Shown here in pieces: positions 1-12,075 of a stretch of 64,000 nucleotides of DNA (the first letter of the stretch is position 1; every line of letters begins with the position of its first letter). The DNA lies in the NCBI GenBank assembly GCA_003339415.1, contig PDHQ01000003.1:434001-498000 (forward strand). Reading direction: 5' to 3'. The notes under the pieces were generated by a model. The model saw only the letters and a list, made by a program, of their open reading frames with translations. It had not been told where the DNA came from and did no database searches. The position numbers and the translations under genes were made by a program. The stretch comes from Ophiocordyceps camponoti-saundersi (nom. inval.) (Eukaryota > Ascomycota > Sordariomycetes > Hypocreales > Ophiocordycipitaceae).

Positions 1-554
1 AAGACTGGCGGAGAGGAGATGCCCTGCGGGGCGGGCGGTCTGTAGGCATAGCCAACCCGTCTTTCGATCTCATGGCCCGTCGCACACCAGCGGCATCCAT
101 GTCGTCGTCCATACCTGGGTAGACAGTCGGTGAAGTAAGCATGGCCTGATGAGAAGCAACCAGCAAAATTGTCGGTAACGTTGTCGGCGGACCGGATATA
201 TCGCTAGATGTTACAAAAGGCCGTTCAGCGCGGGGCTACAGCACTTCGGATCGAGTGTTTTGTCGGTTTATGGAACATTGATATGACGTGGTGTCGAGTC
301 ACGGACAACGGACAACTACCGCCTTCATCTGTTGGCTCAACTTGAATATGTGATTTGCAGACGAAATTCGCCCGGTTTGATCTGTTTTGCCACGAAGACG
401 CGGCCCGAAAATAACCGCTCGCTAAAACTCGTCAACTTGAGAGCTGCATGCTTCCACTCCGGGGCAGTTCATGGCGTGTTGAAAGCCATGCCCCAGAAGC
501 CTTCTCTGGCCCGGCGTCGGGCCCGCGACGAACTCACTCCCCGCCCTTCCCCGT
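1..554. other. Intergenic, left edge; no gene supported
   Basis: This is the left edge of the window, downstream of the ankyrin gene that ends at 555. I see only short open frames with no family resemblance, no tRNA-like fold and no clear repeat. Any gene whose end reaches in from further left is not recognisable. Confidence 0.5.
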
Positions 555-1241
555 TCACTCATTTCCATCACCATCGCTCGGCACCACGCGAACGGCGGCC
601 CCCTTCGGCGGATCGACGGCTCGTCTTAGTTGATGGTGGCGCCGCTCAACTTCGTTTACCAATCCCTTGAGGTAGACCTCGACCTGGACTGTGGCGCTGT
701 AAGCAGCAGGCGTCCAACTCCACACATTTCGCCTCTCGACGTCGGCACCTGCGGCCAGAAGGGTACGGAGACCGAGGAAATTGCCGTTGCTGCTCGCAAA
801 GTGCAAGGCTGTGTTTCCTTCAACATCTGCCCTTTGTACAGCCTCGATTGGACCGCCCGGGGCATAAGTGAGCAGTAGTTGCAAAATGGTATCATGCCCG
901 CCTATGCTAGCCTCCATAACGGCATCGCGGCCTCGAATGTCTCGCCTCAGGATGCTGCTACGATCGGCTTCGCACAACAAGTGCACGACCTCGGTATGGC
1001 CGGCACGTGCAGCTAGCATCAGGGCCGTCTGGTGATGCTCGTTCAGGGCGGGGCAGGGCTTTTCGTGATCGGCTTGGAGTAAGGTCTCGCAGACATCCCG
1101 GTGACCAAGAGACGCAGCAAGGTGCAAGTTTGAGTTGGATAGGCCCATCAAGGACGCGTCGGGGTTGCGAAGGAGGTATGGATGCGACCTCAGGATTCGC
1201 CGGACAAGCAATACATCTCCGGCGTGAATGGCACGTCGCAT
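555..1241 (-). CDS. Ankyrin-repeat protein, TORC2 subunit Avo2-like
   Basis: A single-exon gene of 228 aa starting at ATG 1241. The N-terminus is a helix of the 'RRAIHAGDVLLVRRILRSHP' type, followed by about four ankyrin repeats. Recognisable repeat cores are 'NSNLHLAASLGH' (about residue 37), 'HQTALMLAARAGH' (about 69) and 'GNTALHFASSNGN' (about 142). This arrangement matches fungal Avo2-like proteins, ankyrin subunits of TOR complex 2, which acts at the plasma membrane in actin and lipid control. The yeast family member has a long Ser-rich tail after the repeats. Here the frame stops soon after a short basic region, so the tail is missing or lies in an exon I cannot see. It could also be another ankyrin adaptor. 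Confidence 0.6.
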   Translation of the reverse strand: MRRAIHAGDVLLVRRILRSHPYLLRNPDASLMGLSNSNLHLAASLGHRDVCETLLQADHEKPCPALNEHHQTALMLAARAGHTEVVHLLCEADRSSILRRDIRGRDAVMEASIGGHDTILQLLLTYAPGGPIEAVQRADVEGNTALHFASSNGNFLGLRTLLAAGADVERRNVWSWTPAAYSATVQVEVYLKGLVNEVERRHHQLRRAVDPPKGAAVRVVPSDGDGNE

Positions 1242-3098
1242 GCGGATCGAAGGCTCAAGCCTGGGTAGGGAAGACGGGCGTCAGCAAGACCATGGGGGCG
1301 ACGACAAAGAGAAGGAAAGAAGAAGAGAGAGGATAAAAGAGATGGTGAGACAAAAGAGGATAACGGAACGCACATGGTGAGCAAATTTGGCTCCTGGTCG
1401 ACGAACCAGGCGGTTTCGCTATGAAATCGTCATGTCTCGGGAGCTTCTTCATCAACTCTGTAGTGCAAGTACGGGTCAGGATACAGCGCAGAAGCCGGAG
1501 TTTCCCTGCAGGCTCGAGTATGACGTACGGGTACCTTTCGCGCTGGCCGGCATCTCGCTTTGAATTTGTATCTGTTCCTTCGTATCCGAACGCAGGACGA
1601 GCTGGGAGTCGAAATTTTAATCTTAACTGGATGATGCCTGAGGCTTTCGTCTTAGTCAGCATGACTGCCTGTCACGACAACATCCCACACACATCATCGT
1701 GAGCTTTAGGGATACAGATGCCACCAAAGTCTGGAGCAAAATCGGCCCCCTTTTTACACAGAATATTCTTGTTTTAAGGAAAGTATATCTAGCCTGAATT
1801 GAAATTTCAGGAGCTGCGCAGATTCTAACAGCTACCCAAAGTCGATTGATTGGCTCTCAAGTTAGGGACGTGCAGTAGCCCATTACCTGCAGTTCAACCC
1901 AGTTGCATTGACACGGCCATCCAATACAATAATATACTTGTACACAACCATACATGTTCAAATTGAGCATCAAGTCGGCTCCATGCTACTTTGGTTCCAC
2001 TGTTGATACGAATATCTGCATATATACGAAGTGTAGTCTGTTCAAAAGTGAAGAAACGAGGCATTCCTGTAGTCAACTCTCAATATTCGGCTCTGAAACG
2101 AATATGCTCTACATCTGTCTGCTCGGCTGAGCTGCAAAGAAATAATTGGCTGACGTTAGTAACTTAAGCCCGCATCATTTTGTTCTGTCTCTTGATTACG
2201 TCGCATTACTCAGTGATTCTGTTAAGACAGAACGAGGAAGAAGCCCATCATACAAGCTGCATAGTGTATTACCATGTCCGGCTACTTGGATATCTGGTAA
2301 TAAGCTGTCGCGAGATAGCCAACCAAAAGACGGTTCGCTGTAGCGCAGTTGATTTCTCTCACATCTCAGTAATGAAAGGTTGGCGATCCTAACATCTTAT
2401 GGAAGCTCCACGTTGGCATACACATATATTCGTACAGTCACCGGACAAGATAAACCCGAATCTCTGTATGTACATACGAGCCGCTGCATCTATCTCCGAG
2501 GGCTCTACGTGGCCGTCGCTTTCGTTTCTGTTTGTGCATAACTACCCGTCATGCCATCATTGGTCTCCACAGCGTTCACGAGGCACCATAAGAGCGCGAC
2601 CGGAGATCTCAGGGGCTACCCCTGTGAGGACAGAACAGGGATACCCGCTGTCTCCAGATCCGTTAAACATGGCAAAACGTCTGTCAATACAACGCTTTCA
2701 GGCTGGCAACAGCCCAAATGATCACCGGTATCGTGTCTTTAACCCGGCCTCCTACAATAGGTACTCAAATAGTAGCAGAGGAGCGGGACCCTTGCAAACA
2801 CGATCTCAAGGGCGCTGCGTACGGATGCAGAGTATCCGAAAAGTCCTATAGAGAGCCCTGATAACATTGCCTTTTAAATGGACGGGAGCCACCGACTTTC
2901 ACTGCTGGTTGGTATATTTCTTGCTTTCTATACGCCTGCTACATAGAGGTCTATGACTGGATAGCTACGTGCAAGCAATTTTGCATAAAAAACAGTTACT
3001 GATCTTCAATTACATGTAGCTGGGCTGCTGTTTTTGCATGACCTCGTCAGCGGATCGTATTCTCCTGCGCTTGAACCGTATCACGGATACCCCTTATC
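1242..3098. other. Intergenic, no supported gene
   Basis: A stretch of about 1.9 kb with moderate AT content. Its longest open frame (ATG 2401 to 2851, 150 codons) shows no domain, signal peptide or recognisable family. I see no tRNA, transposon ends or tandem repeats. It holds the promoter of the secreted gene starting at 3099. Confidence 0.45.
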
Positions 3099-4055
3099 AT
3101 GATCTACAACCTCATCCTCGCAACTCTCCTAACTGCAGGAACTGTCGCTCACGCCCACACCATAAGAAGCATCAAAGCACCAAACCCTGCTCTTTGGTTC
3201 AAAGGCGTGAATCCCAAGTCGTTCGAAACGCAAACCGAACAGAATGAACAAGTAAAAGACGCCTTGACGGTGGCGAAAGAGCTATTAAATGAGATAACAG
3301 TCGAACCGAACGCAAGTATAGGAACGACAATACAAAATCTTCTAGTAACATGTCAGAGACACTGGCGCTGGGGCTACATGCCTTACACACTGGGCTCGTT
3401 GTACCTAGAGTACGATGTTAGCATGCACCAATGCAATAAATCCCTACCAGTCGTGGTGAAGAAAGAACCTCTCATCATCTGCAACGTTGAAAGCGAGCTT
3501 CCCCCATGAACTCGTCGATAAGGCTCAAATTCTTCTAACATCAGGGGTTTAGACTGCTCTCAGCAACTCACATTCACCCATACCAGCACCGACGTCACCA
3601 GCGGTGGCTACTCGCTTACCACCGCTTTGAAGATCGGAGGTGACATCAAGCTCGATTCTACCATCGAGGTTCTTAACGTCGGATTCGATCAGTCCTTTAC
3701 CACGAAGGAAGAATGGTCAACATCAAAGACCACTACAGAATCATTTTCAAGAACATACAACATGAAAGAGGGCGAGAGATGCGCTGCAACTACAATTCAG
3801 GCCAACGTAGACTGCTACGGATACGTCACTCTTAAGAAGGCTGTTTTAAAAGGAGCAGGGAGTTTAGAGGGCAGGACGTTCAATCTGGACAGACATCAGC
3901 TCGAAGCAGAGTTCCTCAGAGAGGAGCGTCCTTGCCAAGCAGCCGGAGTCGTCAAACTCCTTAAGGCGATCTCTGACCATTCCCTGGTCCGTCTTGACTT
4001 AGGAACGCAAGCCAAAGGTAGTCCCTGGACGGTAGAGGGGTGTATGTTTGAGTAG
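3099..4055 (+). CDS. Small secreted protein with aerolysin/ETX-MTX2-like beta-rich C-terminal half
   Basis: Two exons, 3099-3485 and 3564-4055, about 292 aa. The intron at 3486-3563 has donor GTTGAA, a CTAAC branch site and CTCAG acceptor; it removes in-frame stops and keeps phase 0. The first about 19 residues form a classic signal peptide ending AHA, so the product is probably secreted. The second exon shows alternating Ser/Thr-rich strands and turns ('TTKEEWSTSKTTTESFSRTY' style) followed by two Cys in strand context. That pattern resembles the stem and sheet region of aerolysin/ETX-MTX2 beta-pore-forming proteins, but this is a fold-style judgement without a diagnostic motif. The gene is convergent with the NLR gene (84 bp gap), and a decayed copy of its 3' end lies on the other side of that NLR. 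Function otherwise unknown. Confidence 0.6.
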
Positions 4056-4138
4056 GTCATGTTGAAAAGAACGTTTTTCAACGTGATACCAGAAGCTACC
4101 TATTTGACGACTATGAAAGGCGCGGTATTTGCAGTAAC

Positions 4139-7100
4139 TCAGGGCTCGGCACGTCGATACCTCTCTGCGAAGAAGAGGAAAAAAACCTGCCGAGACGCAT
4201 GTATGAAGGCAATAGAACCTGTTGCGGGACTGACACAGACCCGGCGGTAGTCCGGTGGAAGCCAGAGAGCTTTTCCTACTGAATGTGAAGTCACCCAGTT
4301 GTCTTCAACGAATAAATCGCTTCCACGCACTTGTCGAGGAGTCGTTCGATCGAGATCTGAGGTATACCTTGGTTTAAGTCTTCCTCGGTTGGTGTCCAGA
4401 TAAACGTCATTTTGCGAAAAGCAAAGCTGTGAAGTCGCTCTTCCCACTTGGAACGTATCTGTGAGACTTCCTGTCGTGGCGTCCCATAAAAGGATACTGT
4501 TATATAACAGCGAAGCTATCCTTTTGCCGTTCGCCGAAAAGATGAAGTGAACAGCCGGACTCGGGATGGGTGAAGGATGTAGAATTGCTGACCCATCGTC
4601 TTGCCCCAAACACCAGGCGACTGAGCCGGTTCTTGTGTCCCAAAGCATGACAGATCCATTTGCATATACGGAGGCAAGCAGTAGATTGTTTGGAGAAAAA
4701 GCCAAGGCCATGACATCTTTGTTAAAACCGCTCAAATGTGTGACGGTATCCTTTGCACCGCTCCACAGCAAGATCTTCCCCATCGACAAGCTGTCAGACG
4801 CGAACTGGCCCCGTCGGTCAGAAGAAACGGCACAAGCTGTATGTCTTGGAAGCACGACATCGAATTCGAATATGACGACACCGGTATCCACGTCCCAAAT
4901 ATTTGTTGTTATCGGATCTTCGCGTTTCGACGATAGCGCAAGCACTGTGTTGATAGACGAAAAGGTCATCATCGTTGGGGTGCCCATATGCGCGAAGTTA
5001 CCGCCACTACTCTCCATGACTTGACGAACCGCACCAGAATCAGAGTTCCACAGCACCAGTCTCCCATCATCCAGAACCGAAGCAATAGACATTCCATCAG
5101 GCGTGAAACCTATAGCGACGGCCATCCCTGATTGCTCTGTGAGAATGTGTAATATGGTACCCGTCGCTGTATCCCAAACTCCAATGGCTGCATCAGTCCA
5201 TGTCGAGGCTATAAGCCTACTATTCGGAGAAAACGAATATCGAGTAAAATATTCATCGTATAAAAGTTCGAGCTTGTGTATCATAGCACCAGTTGTTGCA
5301 TCCCAAAGACCTAGGCCTTTGTTCGAACCACAGGCTAAGATTTGACTGTTGGGAGAGAATGACATTCGTTTCAATCGATACCCGTCCCACTGATTAATAG
5401 AATCAGGGATGTCTCTGAGGACGCAGACCTTCACGAGAGTCTGATCGCTTATCTGCCAGATGGTGGTGTTGACAACATTGCTTTCTCCTAGTTCTTTAGA
5501 ATAGGATGCCACAAACTTGCCGTCAGCTGAGAGCTGCACTTTATAAACTTCATGACTGTCCGGGATCTGCAACCCTTCACCGGTCGCTACATTCCATAGC
5601 TCTTTGTGGCTTGCTAATACGGTGCCGTCAGAGGAGAAGCTGACGGTGACCTCTTCTGTTGAACCGCCGCACCAGTGAGTCATGCCGCCTCGAAAATCGC
5701 GAACAGCAGCTCCGGTCATGGCATTCCACACCTTTAACACCTGGGACGAGCATGATGCCAGCGTCCCGCTATCCGGCGCAAACACCAAAGCTGCGATCTG
5801 GTCATCGTGACCTGGCAAAGTTCGAAGAGCGGTGCCTGTTGCCGGATCCCAAATTTGAATGGTGCCTCCAGATCTTCGTGCCGACGCGGATGCCAAAAGT
5901 CGGCCGTCAGGCGAAAATGCCATTGATCCAGTCAAGTCAGGATGCTCATCGAAGAAACGCTCAACATGGCCCTCCGCGGTGTTCCAAAGCACGATTCTGC
6001 AGTCGAGTAATGCCATCGCCACGTGCTGGCCGTTAGGAGAGAAGGCCGAAGCTCCAACGTATCGTATCGAGTCGGGCAGAGCAGAGCAATTTGCCCAATT
6101 CCAGACTTTAGTCCGCATCACCGCGTAGCCGGGTCTCTGGCATCGAGACAGGGCAAGTTTGCTGTCCGGGGAGAAGACAATCTCTTCAGCCTGCATTAGG
6201 GTAGGATTGAGGCAGGATATGTCATTGTAAGTATTCAAGTCCCAGAGACTAGTTGCTAAGTCAGAAACTGATACCAAGCGTTTGCCATCCGGCGAAAAGG
6301 CCAACAGTCGAATCTTGTCGGAATGACCGTTGAGAGTTGTTAGGAGAAGGCCTCTAGACATGTCCCAGATTTCGATTGCCCGTGAGTCTCGTGTCAAGGC
6401 CATGATCTTTCCATTAGGCGAAAGGGTCTCCAGCCTACACGGGAGGAGAGAAGGGTCTGCGGGACCTTGCCAACCGTCATCTGGCTCCACGTTCCACAGC
6501 CGAACCGTGTCATCATCGGAAGCCGACGCAATCAGTTGGGCGTCAGGTGAAAAGGCCAAAGCTTGAACATAAGAGCGATGACCCTCGAAAGTCTGTTTTA
6601 AGCCGCCCGTCGAGGTATCCCAAACCTTAAAGCTTGGCGCTCCACCACATATATGCCAGGCCAGACGTTTCCCGCTGAGAGAGACATCTGCTACTTGAAA
6701 GGGGCCACATCCATCTTTAGATCTTTTGTTCGGGTTGTCCTTTGGTTGGACGAAGAGAGCGCGTAGGCCAGGGGAGACGGCTGTATCACGGCAGAGAAAG
6801 TATTCGTAGCGATTCGCATAACCCGTCGACCGGCCAGTTTCCGGCGAGTAAAGTAACATTTTACTCCCATATCCCTGTGTGGGGAGAATGAGGTTTGCAT
6901 CATGGATGACTCCTAGAGCAGCACCAGTTACCTTATCCCAAAGCCTGATGGTTCCGTCTTGTGATGCCGAGATAAGTAGCCTGCCATCTGGTGAGAAGGC
7001 ACAAGCAAAAATGTGAGACGCATGCCCTTCGAGCTCCCTTACATCGTTCGCGGCCGTGTCCCAGAGACGGATTGAGCTGCAATTGCGACGTCCATTTATC

Positions 7101-10100
7101 CATTTGGTTGTAGCCAAGAATCCTCCGTCAGAGGAGAGTATCGCTATTTCACGACAACGTGGATAACGGTTTCCTACAGCTAGTATCCCAGGAGCGCTAC
7201 ATAAGTCCCGGGCGCGACCAATCTCAAATCCACAAGCACCGAGGGTGACACACATGCCCGTGGTTATGTCCCATCGGTGGGCGATCCATGTATTAGGGTT
7301 AATCGACTCCCACGTCACTGACACAAGGTGTTGGTTTGAAGAAAATGCTAAGTGACTATGCCACGAGTTAATGATCTGTACCGCGGCCCCAGTTGCAATA
7401 TCCCAGACTTCGATCGTCTGACGAGACGATACGGCCAACAGCCTACCGTTCGGTGAGAAGATCAAGTCCCGCCAAACGCCTCTTCGGCTCTCGAATGTTT
7501 GCAATAGCGGGCTCCAGCTAGTCGACATGGTGGGCAAGGCGTTGATAAAAGATGGCAGCCACGTTGCAAACTGTTTGCGGACGATGCTTTTCTCTGGCGC
7601 GAAGATGAGTCCCGAGCTGTATAGCTGCATAGGCGCCTCCTCGATAATAGAGCGGTTGTGACGCAAAAATCGTTTCGCGTCGTTGAGAAAGTCACTCAGA
7701 TCCTGGCGGATACTGCCCTGCTTTTCCTCGACGTGATGGTCGACAACCTTGGGCGACTGCATCGGTTGGGGGGTCGCCAGTGCAAGGTCCTTGAGGTTCT
7801 GCATCATCATGACACAGTCGGAAACTCTTCTCATCAAGCATAGCGTCTCGACCCATAGCAGAAGGCACCGCTTTAAGAAGAGGTGGATCTGCTCAATATC
7901 CGAGTCGCTTATGGCATCTTGAGCGCCTTGGAAGTGGAACACCCAGTACAGACAGGCATACTGAGTCTCGGCCGGAATGTTCGCTTCGACTTCTTCTTCG
8001 CTGGCGTTGGAGCCGAGCTTGCCTGATTTCTCGAGTCCGCAAACGTCTCTAGCGAGAGCATCGGTCAAGAGCTGCAGGCAGCGAGAGCCCAGCTCGAGAT
8101 GCGTCCTCTTCTCATCAATCCAAAAGGGATTGTGGTCTCTTTGGTCGGCGTCGACGAGGAAGTCGCGAAACGATAAGTGGAGGAGCCTTATCGGAGACCT
8201 GGCCGACTGCGGAACATTAAGGACCGAATGAAGCTGACGTAACTGGCCGTCAACGACACCCTGGCTGACGCGAAGGATCCGTGACAGACTTCTTGAGGAT
8301 AGAGGGTTCGCGAGGAGGACAATAGAGCCGACAATGGTGCGGAACTGACTTAGAACCTTGTCCGTCATCCGGGGGCTTAACCTGGCGATCAAGCTATCAA
8401 GCACAGGCCGATAGGTTTTGTTCAGTTCCGATTCCTGGCTCAACGCCCCATAGCGTAGCACCTCCTGCAGCTGCTCGTTTGGATTCCCGCATCGAGACTC
8501 GGCCAGGAACCGGCAGATGGTGGCGGCGAAGATGAAGAGAGGCATGGCCATGTCCACAAGGCACTCTACCTGCGAAGCCTCAGGCCAGTTGTTAGCCAAA
8601 CATCCGGTGTCCTGTGCTATCGAGTTCCAGTCCTCGCGTAGTCTCTCGAGTTTGGTTTGGATGAAGAGAGTAAGGTCATGCTCAATGATGTCCCCCGGTA
8701 TCTCCTGGAGGATGAGGTCCTTATATTTGCTTCCGTCGGCGATAAACCCAAGACGAACGGGCTCTTCTGGCCGACTGGTGATGAAGAGCTTCAGCCCCAG
8801 ATTCTCATGGCCGCGGAACACGCGCAGAACTAGCTGAGCCCTATTATCGGCGTCACACTCATCGAGAGCATCAACAACCAGTACAATGCTTTTGCTCTGT
8901 TCCGGAAGCAGGCCCTCCAAAAGCGGTTGCCGAATGAGCTTCTCAAACTGCTCCGTAAGGGTCTTCTGGGGAAGAAAGGGATCTTTGTCAATGGCACTCT
9001 TGATAAGAGGCGCTATGGCCGGTCGTCTCGCTGCCAGCTGAGACGCTATTGTCGTGAAGAATCTGGAAGGGTTATCCCGGTACTCTTCGCCGCGCTTGAA
9101 GAAGAAGCTGGCGCCTAGTTTGCCCTCCCGATGAAGGGCGTCGGCGACAGAGCGGGATACGGTAGACTTTCCGGTCCCTGCCATTCCGTTGAGCCAGAAG
9201 ATAGACTCGGCTTCTGTATTGTCGGCCCATGCCCTGATCTGTTCAAGGAGCTCGACGCGAGTATTAGGTAGGCACCTCGGCTCAGGCTCGTCCGCGTAAG
9301 AATCGAAGGCGGCTCCGGGTACATTTGGCAGACTGTCCAACACCGCCTTCTGGTAGTTGTCGAGCACAGCGTCACTGGAGATTCAGGACCAGATATCAGC
9401 TCGCCAATGCATATATAGAGTGACAATCAACGTCGTTGGGTCTTACCGCAGAGTCTCGACCTCTTTTCTGGTACCGCTCGTTGCCACTTTGAGGTCTCCG
9501 AGGTGCTCGTCAACTTGAAGTTTGTTAGCAACGCAACCTTTGCGAACTAGTTCAAGTGCAAAGACTTACTCTGGTCGAGTAGCTGCCCAATGCTCTTGGT
9601 TGCCTCGAGCTGAGCGGGCACCAGCTCAAGGACCAGCTCCCTCGCGTATGCAGCGGCCGCCATTGCAGCATAGCCTCGCCAAGGTTTAAACCGATGCATA
9701 TCAGCATAGTCGCAGATCCCGCGTATAATGATGCACGGGAAACTGTTGACTAGCCCTGCCGCCTCCATCTCAAAGCATAACACGCCTAGTTCCTCAGCGA
9801 GAAGGTCCCTGATCTCAGCACTTTCCATGAAGTTATCGGCTGACGCAATGAGGCCGTAGTGGACGGCTGGATCGTCGTCTTCTTCGGTCCGCGGTTGTCG
9901 GGGTATGACTGTTTCGGTTTGGCATCCCTCGCTTGCATAAAGCCGGTCTGTGTCGCGGTCGGGCCTGCTATACTCCCTTCGCATCCTCGGCCGTTGCCGG
10001 AGCATCTCCTCGACCTTCGCGTGGATAGTATTACCCTTCCTTATATGTCTTGTGCGTACGCCGGCTACCGCAGTTAGCAGGGCCACCGGCGGTGAATTGA

Positions 10101-10530
10101 GGAATCGTATACTGGAGAACCGTCTGCTCTGTAATGTCCTCGCATAGTCGTACTGCACTACACCTCCATGGTTACCGCTTTCGGGATGGAAGCTCGGTGT
10201 ACTAACGACAATATCTCCAAGGCGAATATCGTGTCGCTGATTTGGCGCGCCACCTCCAATGCCCACGAGAAGACAGACCCGGATGTTAGGGAACGTATGC
10301 CGCATATCCTTCGCCGCCCTTGCCGCGGCCGCAATGCCGTGCTCTCCGGTCGGCAGTACCGCCATAGCTACGTTATGCCTACCAATTCTGCCCAGGGCAT
10401 AATGGTTATCATCGTGGCGGTGGATGAATGTCGGCGGCTCATGCTCGTCATCGAAGAATTCCTGTGCCGCGGCATATTCGAGTTCGAGGGCGCTGATCCA
10501 TCCGATAGAATAGCTGTTTGGATCCGACAT
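4139..10530 (-). CDS. PNP_UDP-NACHT-WD40 NLR-like (STAND) protein
   Basis: Three exons on the minus strand: 10530-9570, 9513-9447 and 9374-4139 (introns of 56 and 72 nt with GTAAGT/GTAAGA donors). They make one frame of 2087 aa. Residues 1 to about 300 form a nucleoside-phosphorylase-like (PNP_UDP) domain beginning 'SIGWISALELEYAAA', with 'VGIGGGAPN' and 'LCFEMEAAGL'. The small second exon encodes a linker ('DEHLGDLKVATSGTRKEVET') typical of these NLRs. A NACHT NTPase follows: Walker A 'GMAGTGKST' (Lys about 412), Walker B 'VLVVDALDECD', then 'LFITSRPEEP'. The C-terminal half holds about 20 diverged WD40 units ('AFSPDGRLLASAS..' plus '..IWD'). The family is fungal STAND receptors linked to non-self recognition and regulated cell death; the PNP domain is the presumed effector. 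The WD40 units are not near-identical, so this copy is not in a recently homogenised state. Confidence 0.92.
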
Positions 10531-11404
10531 GGTTGCTCTGGGCTGTCGCTTCTATCGCCCCGACTACTGCGGCAGCTTGGCGGTGCGTCGAGGCAATCAT
10601 TACGACTCCAGGACCAGGCTCATACCCCGCCTTTGCTCTTCCTTGTTGGTTCAGCCTCATCAGCTTCATGCGGCATACGCGTAACGAGATGCATTGGCCA
10701 AAGTGAAGACCCTTGTGCTGACATGATAACCCCCCTGTAGGTAGTTTCCAGCGAGTCTCTCGTCAGGGGGCCAATCATGATGTGAGGAGCAAGCCATCCA
10801 TGGCGATAACGTCTTTGACCCTTCTGTGACTATAGTTCTAGAAGCTGAAGTTTACTAATAGTTTGTATATCTAGACACTATGATTATCACAGACCGTACT
10901 TCTTTTCAGCGTCGCAGATCTACAGTCTCTCTCGCGTGCCATCATTCGCGAGCCTCAAATTCTAGGCTTCCTGCTGATTTCTCAGTAGCAACCCTCCGTC
11001 ATCTAGTCCGTACCTATGGAAATCTACTTACGAGCCCCTGGGTTATCATTTGTTCTATCAGACGCCCTTTCGGGGCAAAGTGCAAGCATCACTCGACATA
11101 GTGAACACACGGCAGCCGAAGGATTCATGCAGCCCGGCCAGATCAATAGACGGTCGCCCACTTCTGCCTGCTCGAATCTCTACCAGGAATGAGCGCGGCA
11201 TATCGTTTGTGTGAGGAACTTCTCCCACTGATCTTTTGTTCGTAAGGGTGTTGATCTGTCTAACCCAACGGAAATCGGGTACAGTCAACGCAGAAGCAAC
11301 CTGCAGTGTAAACGGTGTTCTTGCTGCTGTCATCTAGGGCAAGGTTTGCTTTCCTTGGCTCAGACATCTCCGTGCCTGAGTTTCTTCCATCGGTCTGGAC
11401 TATT

Positions 11405-11420
11405 CCGTACCACAGTACGG
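11405..11420. promoter_or_regulatory. CCGTAC inverted repeat (4-nt spacer)
   Basis: A perfect inverted repeat, CCGTAC-CACA-GTACGG. CGG triplets in inverted orientation are the classic target geometry of Zn2Cys6 dimers. The same core (CCGTAC) recurs in the ATCCGTAC elements of the right-hand clusters. It lies about 0.9 kb upstream of the NLR start and 2.5 kb upstream of the HR-PKS, so assignment to a gene is open. Confidence 0.3.
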
Positions 11421-11916
11421 GTTAGTGATCGCGGACTTGACAGATGATACCCTTCCAAGGAGACATTAGGCAACCACAATTTCTAAGAGACGCTGTTGAG
11501 TATGACAATGGTAAAGACTGGCAGCTGCCATGTTGCCGGCCATCTTGGGGAATCAGAAGTTACGTACATCTCATGTAGTAAAGACATGGTTGAGTTTGCT
11601 CTCGCCCCTTAAGAGAAGGATTAGTTGCTTCGAAGGTCGACGATTGCCTCTTTGTATTCATCCTTTCCCTCCTGTTGCCCATCCTTTCTCTTAATCAAGG
11701 AGACAAAGCATTCAGAAAGTAGAGGGCATAGGTGTGAGCCTACGTTGCTGCAAGCATTAAGTTCTGTACGAGTGAGTGTACAGCTTCCCCTTCGGGAACG
11801 ACGGAGGCCATCATTCCCTATTCTGGATGAACGGAAGCAGAAGTTCGACTATACCCAGTCACCTGTCTGATCTTTTCCTCCTTTGTTGAACGCAGAGGTG
11901 TCTCGGTATCATACTT

Positions 11917-12075
11917 CATTGGCTGCCACGACCTTGACCTAGGAACACAAGTCAAAGGCAGCTCTGGACCATTGTGGGGTGTATAACATTGTGTAAAATG
12001 CTTTTACTGCGAGTGTTGAAAGGCTTTTCGAAACCCTGCAAGCCCTTTGTACTTGCAATCACTCAAAGCAAGGCA
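11917..12075 (+). pseudogene. Decayed 3' fragment of the secreted gene at 3099-4055
   Basis: Bases 11917-11983 align with 3979-4046, the end of the secreted gene, with mostly single-base changes and one gap; a shared core is 'TAGGAAC.CAAG.CAAAGG.AG'. The similarity appears to continue into the 3' flank: 'GTACTTGCAATCACTCA' near 12048 against 'GTATTTGCAGTAACTCA' near 4125. No open frame for the upstream part remains. Many differences are C/T or G/A transitions, compatible with ordinary decay or repeat-induced point mutation. I read it as the relic of a second copy on the opposite flank of the NLR. Confidence 0.5.

Noticed and set aside
2401..2851. 150-codon open frame in the left intergenic region
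   Set aside because: No recognisable domain, signal peptide or codon pattern; isolated in otherwise non-coding DNA.
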